Assembly: GCA_039819065.1 (NCBI GenBank)
Contig: JBCBSS010000004.1
Coordinates: 1-64,000 of the forward strand
Length of the DNA stretch: 64,000 bases
Origin: JBCBSS01 sp039819065
Lineage (GTDB): Bacteria > Bacteroidota > Bacteroidia > Cytophagales > Cyclobacteriaceae
Direction: 5' to 3'
Each line of letters starts with the position of its first letter. The stretch's first letter is position 1. The position numbers and the translations under genes were made by a program. Below, piece after piece: positions 52,215-60,818 of the stretch. Under the pieces are notes generated by a model that saw only the letters and a program-made list of their open reading frames with translations, did not search any database and was not told the origin of the DNA.

Positions 52215-54347
52215 ATGACAAAAATCATCAAACTTTCTAACCTGTGTTACCTAGCTGCCTTCCTCGGCATATTCGGATGCTCAGCACCCACTGAAACTGA
52301 AACCGCAAAGCTTTCAGTTACCTCGCCGGATGGCAAGATCAAAGTTGAGTTTTTCAATTTGGACGAAGCTTTCGGCTACTTCGTTTCTTACGATAATAAA
52401 ACAATAATAGATAGCTCATATCTGGGGTTCGACTTTAGAGAATCGGCTGATATAACTGGTAATTTAAAAGTGGTCGGTACTAATACTGAAGAAGTAAATG
52501 AAGACTGGGACATGCCCTGGGGGGAGGTTAAAACAGTCAACAATCATTATAAGGGTCTTCTGGTACAATTGCAGGAAAAGGGCGAACAAGAAAGACTACT
52601 CAATATCCATTTCAAGGCGTACAATGATGGTATTGGCTTCCGGTATGAATTTCCAGAGCAACCCAACCTCAACGATGTGGTGATCATGGATGAAAATACC
52701 CAGTTCAACTTAACCGGGGATCACAATTGCTGGTGGATACCGGGTGATTGGGACATCTATGAACACTTGTATAATAATACCAAGTTCAGCGAGATTGATG
52801 CACTGTCTAAGCGAGACCATCCAAATTTAGCGCAGACTACCATTCCTGAAAATGCGGTCAATACTCCGGTAACGATGAAAACCGAAGAGGGTGTCTATCT
52901 GAGCTTTCACGAGGCTAACCTGACCAACTATTCTGGTATGACACTCAAAGTTGACAAGGAGAATATGATGATGCAAAGTGAGCTGGTCGGCTCACCGGAT
53001 GAATCCAAAGCGAGCGTAACAGTGCCGTTCAATACACCGTGGCGCACTATCCAAATCACTGACCGCGCCACTAAACTGATTGATTCTAAACTGATTGTTA
53101 ATTTGAACGAGCCCAATAAACTTGGTGATGTTGCCTGGTTTAAACCCATGAAGTACATGGGTATTTGGTGGGAAATGCACCTGGATAAAAGCAGCTGGGA
53201 TGTGGCAGCAGGCAAGCATGGCGCTACTACTGAAAATGCCAAGAAATTCATCGATTTCGCCTCACAACATGATATTGGTGGGCTTTTAGTGGAAGGTTGG
53301 AATACAGGCTGGGAGCGCTGGATAGACTTTCCCGACCGAGAAGGTGTTTTCGACTTCGTCACCCCATACCCTGATTATGACCTGGCCGAAGTTGTTCGCT
53401 ATGGCAATGAGAAAGGCGTTGAGTTAATCATGCACCACGAAACGTCGGCGGCTCCGCGTACCTACGACCAACAATTAGATACTGCTTACGCCCTCATGCA
53501 AAGCCTGGGCATCCATTCGGTAAAGACTGGCTATGTGGGCAAAATCATCCCGGACGGACAATACCATCATGGCCAATGGATGGTGAACCATTATAGGAAG
53601 GTTTTAGAAACCGCCGTCAAATATGATGTGGCTATAAATGCACACGAACCGATCAAGGCGACAGGTTTAAGAAGGACATACCCCAATGCCATTTCCAGAG
53701 AGGGGCTAAGAGGCCAGGAATTCAACGCATGGGCCGCCGATGGGGGTAACCCTCCCGATCACTTACCTACCGTCGCCTTTACTAGAATGCTGGCAGGACC
53801 CATCGATTATACCCCCGGCATTTTCAACATCAAACTAGACCCTTATAAACCCAATAACCAGGTCAATACCACGCTGGCACAGCAATTAGCGCTATTTGTC
53901 GTGATATACAGCCCTATACAAATGGCCGCAGACCTGATAGAACACTATGAAGGGAATCCTGCTTTTCAGTTCATTGTTGATGTTGGCGTAGACTGGCAGG
54001 ACAGCAAGGTAATTAATGGTGAGGTAGGAGAATTTGTTACTATAGCACGTAAGGAAAGGGATAGTGAAAAGTGGTTCTTGGGCAGTATTACCGATGAGGA
54101 AGCACGTTCATTTGGTGTCAGTCTTGACTTTCTGGATAGAGATAAGCAATATGTAGCTACCATTTATGCTGACGCCACCGATGCACATTGGGATGACAAT
54201 CCGACAGCGGTTGAAATCAACCAGTACTTAGTGGGTAATCAAACTACCTTGAATGTCAAACTAGCACCAGGTGGTGGACAAGCCATTAGCCTGATTCCTG
54301 CTTCAGAAGAGGAAATCAGCAAACTGGAGGAATATCCAGGGCAATAG
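52215..54347 (+). CDS. Glycoside hydrolase family 97 protein, lipoprotein
   Basis: 710 aa. The signal peptide ends at Cys ~23 (LGIFGC). The N-terminal beta-super-sandwich (~30-300) is followed by a TIM-barrel with WWEMHLDKSSWDV, GGLLVEGWNTGWERW, VELIMHHETS, NAHEPIKATGLRRTYPN and SREGLRGQEFNAWAADGGNPPDH, then a C-terminal sandwich. The Glu residues in HEP and RGQE positions fit the inverting SusB-like alpha-glucosidase subgroup rather than the Asp-nucleophile alpha-galactosidases, but this is inference. Probably periplasmic alpha-glucan breakdown; no Sus genes adjoin. Confidence 0.88.
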   Translation: MTKIIKLSNLCYLAAFLGIFGCSAPTETETAKLSVTSPDGKIKVEFFNLDEAFGYFVSYDNKTIIDSSYLGFDFRESADITGNLKVVGTNTEEVNEDWDMPWGEVKTVNNHYKGLLVQLQEKGEQERLLNIHFKAYNDGIGFRYEFPEQPNLNDVVIMDENTQFNLTGDHNCWWIPGDWDIYEHLYNNTKFSEIDALSKRDHPNLAQTTIPENAVNTPVTMKTEEGVYLSFHEANLTNYSGMTLKVDKENMMMQSELVGSPDESKASVTVPFNTPWRTIQITDRATKLIDSKLIVNLNEPNKLGDVAWFKPMKYMGIWWEMHLDKSSWDVAAGKHGATTENAKKFIDFASQHDIGGLLVEGWNTGWERWIDFPDREGVFDFVTPYPDYDLAEVVRYGNEKGVELIMHHETSAAPRTYDQQLDTAYALMQSLGIHSVKTGYVGKIIPDGQYHHGQWMVNHYRKVLETAVKYDVAINAHEPIKATGLRRTYPNAISREGLRGQEFNAWAADGGNPPDHLPTVAFTRMLAGPIDYTPGIFNIKLDPYKPNNQVNTTLAQQLALFVVIYSPIQMAADLIEHYEGNPAFQFIVDVGVDWQDSKVINGEVGEFVTIARKERDSEKWFLGSITDEEARSFGVSLDFLDRDKQYVATIYADATDAHWDDNPTAVEINQYLVGNQTTLNVKLAPGGGQAISLIPASEEEISKLEEYPGQ

Positions 54348-54395
54348 GCCTTTGGCTGAGTTGTTTAAGAACAGATTGAAACAGGCTTTATAGTA

Positions 54396-55049
54396 TTGGA
54401 GAAGAAGCGGTATATTTTCAGCAAGTCAGAAATCATTATATTCTGTTTGATTGTCGTGTTCATGATCATCGCAATGATGGGGTATCATTACGACTTTCTC
54501 AATCCAATCTCTCCTATAGTCATTATGGGAATAGTTGCACTATACTCAATCATTCATATCAAGCTAAATAAAACTGATAAAGTCGACAAAGACCAAGAAA
54601 ACCCATCTTTCAGAGTGAGAGTACTAGCATCAGATTCAGGATATGCTCTTATTAATTTAATCATATTATCGACTCAAATGATTAATCTTTCATTATCAGG
54701 AAACAGAGTTGAATGGAACACGCTTAATATGATTCTATTATCTGTATCACTGTTACTCATAATTATCCTGTTGTTAGGGGTTAAGCATTTTGCCAAGCTG
54801 ACCTTCAAAAAGCAAGAACTTGAATATGATGGAGACAATTCTGCTATCCCTTGGGATACTATTACCAGAATCTATATTCGAGACAATAAAGAAATTGTAA
54901 TTGACAGCACGAAATATATCAATCACCTTGAACTCAAGCTAAAAAAGATATCAGATGACGATTTAGAAGGTGTGGTTGAAGCGTTCAACCAAAAAATAGA
55001 AGCATTTAATATCGAAGGTGGTATGGTCAAGCTTAATCGGGCCGCCTGA
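54396..55049 (+). CDS. Membrane protein of unknown function
   Basis: 217 aa, TTG start. Four predicted membrane helices (~10-30, ~35-52, ~80-98, ~108-130) are followed by a ~75-residue cytoplasmic domain whose EYDGDNSAIPWDTITRIYIRDNKEIVID pattern resembles PH-like/DUF-type domains found in such membrane proteins. No specific family recognised. Followed by a strong terminator shared with the thioredoxin-like gene. Confidence 0.65.
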   Translation: MEKKRYIFSKSEIIIFCLIVVFMIIAMMGYHYDFLNPISPIVIMGIVALYSIIHIKLNKTDKVDKDQENPSFRVRVLASDSGYALINLIILSTQMINLSLSGNRVEWNTLNMILLSVSLLLIIILLLGVKHFAKLTFKKQELEYDGDNSAIPWDTITRIYIRDNKEIVIDSTKYINHLELKLKKISDDDLEGVVEAFNQKIEAFNIEGGMVKLNRAA

Positions 55050-55065
55050 CTGCACAAATTCAAAT

Positions 55066-55104
55066 AAAAAAGCCCCGGACAAATAATATGTCCAGGGCTT
55101 TTTT
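55066..55104. terminator. Bidirectional terminator between convergent genes
   Basis: AAAAAAGCCCCGGACA and TGTCCAGGGCTTTTTT form a long stem with a 7-nt loop, A-rich on one side and T-rich on the other. It can serve both the membrane protein gene and the thioredoxin-like gene. Confidence 0.8.
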
Positions 55105-55121
55105 ATTTATTAAGCTTCTGA

Positions 55122-55523
55122 TCACTGTTGAAGGTAGCCGGTGACTGCCTTTACCATTTGATCATGTGAGTGTTTTTTGTTGAGAATCTTCTTTACTTTT
55201 TTCTCGTCGTTGTCTACAAGCAGTATAAAGCCTGTTCCCGCATGCTTTTTAATTAAATCGGTCAAACCGTGCTCTTCTACTTTTTGATCTGCTTGTGCAC
55301 GTGTGTTTTCATCCGTGAAATCCAGCAGCACAAATTCAATGGGTTGATCACTAACTGCATTTTGCAAATCTTCAAAAGCCGATCCCATAGCCCTACATGA
55401 TTTACACCAATCGGCGTGGAATTTAACCGCTAACAATTTTGGGTCCGATGACTGCGCTCGGCCTTCTGTGATACCAACAAAAGAAAGAGCAAACAACATT
55501 AAGAAGGTCAATCTGATAGTCAT
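55122..55523 (-). CDS. Secreted thioredoxin-like protein
   Basis: 133 aa from the ATG at 55523, which puts a signal peptide (LTFLMLFALSFVGITEGRAQ) first; the ORF is open to 55586. The thioredoxin fold has the redox motif WCKSC in FHADWCKSCRAM. The fourth residue of the loop is Ser rather than the usual Pro/His, and the cis-Pro region reads GTGFILLVD without an obvious Pro. Probably a periplasmic thiol-disulfide protein, though redox activity may be unusual. Confidence 0.75.
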   Translation of the reverse strand: MTIRLTFLMLFALSFVGITEGRAQSSDPKLLAVKFHADWCKSCRAMGSAFEDLQNAVSDQPIEFVLLDFTDENTRAQADQKVEEHGLTDLIKKHAGTGFILLVDNDEKKVKKILNKKHSHDQMVKAVTGYLQQ

Positions 55524-55745
55524 GTCTTTATAATTTGTTTGTGTTAAAAAGGTCTTCAGCAATATCCAAAAATGAATATTAAGCAAGAATGTATAACTTA
55601 TTTAATGAGTATGTAACTGCTTAACACGCAAAACCTGCATTTGGTATAACATATTTGTCTGAGGCGCGACAAAAGGTTGAAGTAAATACCGAAAAGGTTA
55701 AACAGATGACCAGTAAAAGCAAAGGTCTTAGATTGCGAAAAGTAG

Positions 55746-55829
55746 TGCCGAAGAAGGGATTCGAACCCCTACGATCTTGCGATCACATGTCCCTGAAACA
55801 TGCGTGTCTACCAGTTTCACCACTTCGGC
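55746..55829 (-). tRNA. tRNA-Leu (anticodon CAG)
   Basis: 84 nt with a long variable arm. Acceptor GCCGAAG/CTTCGGC, anticodon stem CATGT/ACATG around TTCAGGG, T loop TTCGAAT, discriminator A. On the minus strand TAGATTTG (55848-55855) lies ~19 bp upstream as a candidate -7 element. Confidence 0.95.
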
Positions 55830-55907
55830 ATTGGCTTTGAAGTCTTTCAAATCTATCCACTATTCTCTTGATAAAAAATAGTCGACCGAGACTTTAATTA
55901 AAAGCCA

Positions 55908-55935
55908 TAAAAAAAGCGACCCGATTGGATCGCTT
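55908..55935 (-). terminator. Terminator of tRNA-Leu(GAG)
   Basis: On the minus strand AAGCGATCC and GGGTCGCTT pair with a short loop, followed by a T-run. Confidence 0.7.
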
Positions 55936-55936
55936 G

Positions 55937-56022
55937 TGCGCACGAGAGGAGTCGAACCTCCACGGCCAAAAAAGGCCACTAGGCCCTCAACCTAGCGCGT
56001 CTACCAATTCCGCCACGTGCGC
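55937..56022 (-). tRNA. tRNA-Leu (anticodon GAG)
   Basis: 86 nt with a long variable arm (GGCC TTTTTT GGCC). Acceptor GCGCACG/CGTGCGC, anticodon stem CTAGG/CCTAG around TTGAGGG, T loop TTCGACT, discriminator A. Confidence 0.95.
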
Positions 56023-56034
56023 AATTAAGGTGTG

Positions 56035-56065
56035 CAAAAGTAATTATGTTTTGGTTTTTTCCCAA
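56035..56065 (-). promoter_or_regulatory. Promoter of tRNA-Leu(GAG)
   Basis: On the minus strand TTG (56063-56065), 20 bp, then TACTTTTG (56035-56042), 13 bp before the tRNA: close to the Bacteroidota consensus. Confidence 0.6.
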
Positions 56066-56086
56066 TATTTATTGAGAAGGCTTATC

Positions 56087-57034
56087 TCAAATTCTCTCCC
56101 AGAGTGAATCAACGAAGAACTTACGGCTGTCGAAAAAGTTTTCTTTGACTTTAAAGTTGCATCTTTCCGCCATATCGTAAATCTCACCGAGATCGTATTT
56201 TTTAGAAATCTCAGTATGTATCGCTTCCCATGCATCAAAGTGATAATGTGTATTCAACGCCTTTATGCGCACGGTTTGCTCTTTCTTACTGACGATAAAG
56301 CTTAAAGTTTCCCCGTTCTGAGGGTTATAGACGGGGTAGTGCATAAACTCATCAACCTGAAAATCAGCGCCCAACTCGTCATTGATACGATCGAGCAAAT
56401 TCATGTTGAATGCCGCAGTAGTGCCTTTCGCATCATTATAGGCATTGAGTATGACGCTCGGGTCTTTCTTCAGATCAAAACCAATCATCAATTGATCTCC
56501 TTGGTTAAGATTATCAGACAACTGGCATAGAAATTTTTCAGCGCCCTCAATGCGAAAGTTACCAATGTTACCACCTAGAAAGAGTACTATCTTTTTGGTG
56601 GTATCAGAAGCACTTATACTGCCAAGCGCATGGAAGTAGTCATCATTGATACCCTCAGTCTGTAAAGACGGAATTTCCTCCTTCAGGCTCTCTGTCAGTT
56701 CTTCCAATACATTAGCAGAAATATCAATCGGTAGGTATTTGAAATTGACTTGCTGTTCTACGAAATGGGTCAATAATAGCTTAGTCTTAAGCCCGTCACC
56801 GGCTCCGAATTCTATTAAATGAAAGGGCTTGCTGTTCTCTTTAAAATGTGACAAGAGAGTAGACTTGTGCCGATCCAGCACATCGTATTCACTTCTGGTA
56901 AGATAGTACTCTTCCAATTCCATAATTTCCTGGAAGAGCTTGTCTCCTTTCTCGTTATAAAAATATTTAGAAGGTAAATACTTGGGCACAGCAGAGAGCC
57001 CCGCCAATACATCTTTGGCAAACTGTTCAGTCAT
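56087..57034 (-). CDS. egtD: L-histidine N-alpha-methyltransferase
   Basis: 315 aa from the ATG at 57034, 20 bp after the egtB stop; an in-frame upstream start at 57157 would overlap egtB. EgtD uses three S-adenosylmethionine to make hercynine from histidine. Family motifs: KYLPSKYFYNEKGDKLFQEIMELEEYYLTRSEYDVL, the SAM-binding LIEFGAGDGLKTKLLL (~75-90), PIDISANVLEELT, and LFLGGNIGNF. The C-terminal domain is complete (FFVDSLWE end). It makes a two-gene ergothioneine cluster with egtB. The same fold is used by OvoA, but here the two activities are separate proteins. Confidence 0.92.
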   Translation of the reverse strand: MTEQFAKDVLAGLSAVPKYLPSKYFYNEKGDKLFQEIMELEEYYLTRSEYDVLDRHKSTLLSHFKENSKPFHLIEFGAGDGLKTKLLLTHFVEQQVNFKYLPIDISANVLEELTESLKEEIPSLQTEGINDDYFHALGSISASDTTKKIVLFLGGNIGNFRIEGAEKFLCQLSDNLNQGDQLMIGFDLKKDPSVILNAYNDAKGTTAAFNMNLLDRINDELGADFQVDEFMHYPVYNPQNGETLSFIVSKKEQTVRIKALNTHYHFDAWEAIHTEISKKYDLGEIYDMAERCNFKVKENFFDSRKFFVDSLWERI

Positions 57035-57054
57035 TGATACTATAGGTTGTACTT

Positions 57055-58311
57055 TTAAATCGATTTTGCTAGTCGGATTCCGGTGAAAAACCACCTTAAA
57101 TGAGGATGGAAAAAGTTTCTGTAGGTTGGCCGGATATGATCCTTTGGTGTGGCGCATGATCCTCCTTTGAGCACCATTTGATTAATCATGAATTTACCAT
57201 TGTATTCTCCTATGGCGCCTCCTGGTGGGTTATAGCCCGGATATGGTGAGTATGCACTGCTAGTCCACTCCCAACTATCTCCATAGAATTGATTACTTCC
57301 TGCCACTTGTGGCATGGGTGCATATTTCTCAGATTCCACAAAGTTAGCACTGTCAGTTTGTTGTGGGTAATGCGAAAATGCTACTTCCCATTCAAATTCT
57401 GTGGGCAGCCTCAGTCCCTTCCAGCGAGCAAAGGCATCCGCCTCGTAGTAGCTTACATGAGTAACAGGAGCGTGAGGATCGATTTTCTCTAAACCACCCC
57501 TAAGGTTATATTGGTACCAGTTTCCGTCTATTTGATGCCAATGGAACGGGGAATTGGCTTCATTGTTCTTGACCCAATCCCATCCTTCTGATAGCCAAAG
57601 GTTGAATTTTTCATACGCCCCACTCTCCATGAATTCCAGGAACTCTCCATTGGTCATAAGCCGGTTGCCTATACCATAGTCGTTGAGGTATACTTTATGT
57701 CTTGATTGCTCATTATCAAAGCAGAAGCCTTGCTCTTCAAAGCCTACACTATAAACCCCTTCGGGTATTTCCAAAAATGCGAGATCATCTGGCGCAGATA
57801 CCGCAGCTATGTTAGCCTCATCAAGATAGGCTGGAAACAAAGGGTTTCTACCTAAAATGTATTTGATATCGTAGAGTAATAGCTCCTGGTGCTGTTGTTC
57901 ATGTTGAAGACCCAACTCTATAAGCGTTGCTAGCTCAGCCGGAACTTCATTTTGATCTATCAGCTCAGCCATTTGCTCATCAACATATTGGCGATATGCA
58001 TATACTTCTTCTACCGTTGGTCGCGTGAGAAAACCTCGATTCGGCCTTAGCACACGTTCTCCGACAGTTTCATAGTAGCTATTAAATATATAGTTGAAAT
58101 CCGGGTCGTATACTTTGTAGTTTGCTTTGTTTGGCGCGAGCACAAAGCACTCGAAAAACCAGGTGGTGTGACCTAGATGCCATTTGGGAGGGCTTACATC
58201 AACTATTGGCTGAACTACATAGTCTTCTGTTTTGAGTGGTTTGCAAAGTTTAGTGGATTGTTTTCTTACCGCATCAAACTTTTCTCCCAGTTTGGTTTTC
58301 TCCAGAATCAT
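57055..58311 (-). CDS. egtB: Ergothioneine-type sulfoxide synthase EgtB
   Basis: 418 aa. N-terminal DinB_2 domain with iron-binding His residues in WHLGHTTWFFE (~44-54) and LQHEQQHQELLLYDI (HxxxHxE, ~133-147). The C-terminal formylglycine-generating-enzyme-type domain (~185-418) ends with GGSCATPKDHIRPTYRNFFHPHLRWFFTGIRLAK. EgtB is an iron enzyme coupling a thiol donor to hercynine with O2. No egtA, egtC or egtE lies here. Without EgtA/C, the donor may be cysteine rather than gamma-glutamylcysteine (inference). Confidence 0.9.
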   Translation of the reverse strand: MILEKTKLGEKFDAVRKQSTKLCKPLKTEDYVVQPIVDVSPPKWHLGHTTWFFECFVLAPNKANYKVYDPDFNYIFNSYYETVGERVLRPNRGFLTRPTVEEVYAYRQYVDEQMAELIDQNEVPAELATLIELGLQHEQQHQELLLYDIKYILGRNPLFPAYLDEANIAAVSAPDDLAFLEIPEGVYSVGFEEQGFCFDNEQSRHKVYLNDYGIGNRLMTNGEFLEFMESGAYEKFNLWLSEGWDWVKNNEANSPFHWHQIDGNWYQYNLRGGLEKIDPHAPVTHVSYYEADAFARWKGLRLPTEFEWEVAFSHYPQQTDSANFVESEKYAPMPQVAGSNQFYGDSWEWTSSAYSPYPGYNPPGGAIGEYNGKFMINQMVLKGGSCATPKDHIRPTYRNFFHPHLRWFFTGIRLAKSI

Positions 58312-59017
58312 GTTAAAAAAATGGCATTAAAAAAATAAATTCGGTTTAAAGATAGTATTTGGAGGTTAGCATCCTAGTAAATCCAAGTAAAACAGGAGAC
58401 AATGATGTAAAAAAGTAACCTAAGCTAAATCGTTAGAATTGCCGTTAAAAACTGCTGACAACGCAGCATGTAATTACAAGGTAATTATTTCGGATTCTGG
58501 GGTAAAAAATTAAGGTAAGACAGCGTTTAATTACGTTTTCCCCTATGGAAGAAAATTTTAATCAAAACGACAACCCGGTCTGGGAATTGGGGTATAAGTG
58601 AATAATCTACTGATCTTCTTCTATTAATCTAACTTGGCCTTATTTGACCTAATTAGCAAATAATAGAATGAGGCATGAAATAACGCAACGCCTACCAAAC
58701 AAACCAAATACATAAGCCTCTCGATTTACTGAACCACTAAATTGGCGAATAAATTGATCATTTGTCGGCGCTTATGAGACGTGAAACAACGCTTGTAAGG
58801 TATCAAAATAATTTTGCAAAAAACCATCGTCAAAGACTAGGGAGACGGCATTTTGGTAACATTCCTTCAAATTATGGCAATACTTTCTGAACCGATTACC
58901 CGCAAATCGGATTATTTTTATATCCTAACCGTTATTTTGAGGTAGGTGGTCCGACCGTTTTTTATTAATTTGGACCTCTTTTTGTTTTTTATAAAATCAT
59001 TTAACTGAGAATAGAAT
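58312..59017. other. Divergent intergenic region, no gene seen
   Basis: About 700 bp between egtB (minus) and the S8 peptidase gene (plus). On the minus strand TATCTTTA is a weak -7 candidate for egtB. On the plus strand TTAATTTG (near 58963) is a near match for the peptidase. No ORF, RNA gene or repeat was recognised. Confidence 0.45.
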
Positions 59018-60673
59018 ATGAAAGTAAAGTTGGGAATCGCCATTCTCTTAGTTATTAGCATAACCAGTTCCTATTCAGCCAACTACATATATGTTAATGA
59101 CCCCTCAGACAGCACCAATGTACCTGATAATTGGTTTAATCTGGACCCTTCTGAAGATAGCGTTCAGGGTATAAGTACTGAAAAGGCTTACGAGCAACTG
59201 CTAAAAGACAAACCTTCTCGAACTGTGGTAGTAGCCGTTATAGACTCTGGTGTAGATACAGAACACGAAGACCTGAAAGAAAAAATATGGATCAATACAG
59301 GCGAAATAGCCGGCAACGGCTTAGATGATGACAATAATGGATACATTGACGATATCCACGGATGGAATTTCATCGGTAACGCCAATGGTGAAAACGTAGA
59401 ATTTGATACCTATGAAATAACGCGTGAGTACATGCGATTATCGGAAAAATTCGGTGATACAGAGGAAAGGAAGATCAGAAAAAAAGATCGAGAAGATTTC
59501 AAGTCATTCGCAAAAATCAAGAAAGACTATGAAAAGCGCGTAGCTGATGTCACTGAGCAGTACAAGAACTTTACAGAATTCAAGCAAGTCTATTTCGCAG
59601 CGAAAGAGATTATAGATAACTACTTCCAGGGAGAGGATTATGACCTTACCAGGCTGGACACCCTTGAATCAAATAGCGAAAGAATTGTAAGAGCCAAGTA
59701 TGTCATGCTTTATGCACTAGAAAACAATATAGAAGATGCTAGTTTCGAAGAGGGGGAAACGTACTTTACGGCCCAAATAGATTATGGGTATAATCTCGAA
59801 TATGATTCCAGGTCTATTGTTGGCGATGAATACAGCAATTCGAATGAACGATATTATGGTAACGCTGATGTAAAAGGTCCCGATGCCAATCATGGAACGC
59901 ACGTAGCGGGCATCATTGCCGCAGTTCGCAATAACGATCTGGGCATCAATGGCATTGCAGAAAATGTACAAATCATGGCTATCAGAGCCGTGCCTAATGG
60001 TGATGAAAGAGATAAGGATATAGCAAACGCTATATACTATGCCGTTGATAACGGTGCTCATATCATCAACATGAGCTTTGGAAAAAGCTATTCCCCTGGA
60101 AAGTCTCTAGTAGATAAAGCGGTCAAGTATGCTGAATCCAAAGGTGTATTGATCGTACATGCGGCTGGCAATAGCTCAAAGAATATTGATACGGCTCCAA
60201 ACTTTCCCAATAAGCGTTTTGAAAAGGCAAAAGCAAAGGCCTCAAATTGGCTTGAAGTGGGAGCATCCTCATGGGGTGACCGAGATAACTTCGTAGGTAC
60301 ATTCACCAATTATGGTAAAAGTAACGTAGATGTGTTTGCACCTGGTGTAGATATTTACTCAACTACTCCGGATCAGCAATATGAGTCTTCTAGTGGTACA
60401 AGTATGGCTGCACCTGTCACGGCTGGAGTAGCGGCTTTGATCTGGTCACATTACCCGGATTTCAATGCACAAGAAGTGAAGGAGATTATCATGCAGTCAT
60501 CCAGAAAGTTTGATAACCTTAAAGTGAACAAGCCTTCGAAGAGTGCTAATGGCCCTAAGAAGGATGCTGAGTACATAGACTTTAGCAAGTTATCCGTATC
60601 CGGTGGAATTGTAAACTCTTTCGAAGCTTTGAAGCTGGCTGAAGAAATGAGCAAAAAGAGAAGAATAGAATAA
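59018..60673 (+). CDS. Secreted subtilisin-like (S8) serine peptidase
   Basis: 551 aa. Signal peptide 1-~20. Catalytic Asp in VVVAVIDSGVDTEHEDL (~75), His in DANHGTHVAGIIAA (~292) and Ser in SSGTSMAAPVTAGVAALI (~467). A ~160-residue insertion, rich in Lys, Glu and Tyr, separates the Asp and His motifs (~120-280). This is longer than in ordinary subtilisins but known in Bacteroidota S8 peptidases. No T9SS tail is present, so it probably stays in the periplasm. A strong terminator follows. Confidence 0.92.
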   Translation: MKVKLGIAILLVISITSSYSANYIYVNDPSDSTNVPDNWFNLDPSEDSVQGISTEKAYEQLLKDKPSRTVVVAVIDSGVDTEHEDLKEKIWINTGEIAGNGLDDDNNGYIDDIHGWNFIGNANGENVEFDTYEITREYMRLSEKFGDTEERKIRKKDREDFKSFAKIKKDYEKRVADVTEQYKNFTEFKQVYFAAKEIIDNYFQGEDYDLTRLDTLESNSERIVRAKYVMLYALENNIEDASFEEGETYFTAQIDYGYNLEYDSRSIVGDEYSNSNERYYGNADVKGPDANHGTHVAGIIAAVRNNDLGINGIAENVQIMAIRAVPNGDERDKDIANAIYYAVDNGAHIINMSFGKSYSPGKSLVDKAVKYAESKGVLIVHAAGNSSKNIDTAPNFPNKRFEKAKAKASNWLEVGASSWGDRDNFVGTFTNYGKSNVDVFAPGVDIYSTTPDQQYESSSGTSMAAPVTAGVAALIWSHYPDFNAQEVKEIIMQSSRKFDNLKVNKPSKSANGPKKDAEYIDFSKLSVSGGIVNSFEALKLAEEMSKKRRIE

Positions 60674-60698
60674 TTGATCGACACATATCATCAAAAGA

Positions 60699-60727
60699 AA
60701 AAAGGACCTGTTGGTCCTTTTTTTGTT
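60699..60727 (+). terminator. Terminator of the S8 peptidase gene
   Basis: AAAAAAGGACC, TGTT loop and GGTCCTTTTTTT: a textbook intrinsic terminator 26 bp past the stop. Confidence 0.9.
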
Positions 60728-60818
60728 GGTTAAGCAACGAAATACTTTTGCCCACACTCAAATCTTTCTACGAGTTATCTTTGCTTAACGCTGGGCTAAA
60801 CGATGCTCTTCTATAAGA

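Noticed and set aside
46376..54347. A polysaccharide utilisation locus containing GH3 and GH97
   Set aside because: The two glycosidase genes are ~3.6 kb apart on opposite strands, with unrelated genes between them and no SusC/SusD pair.
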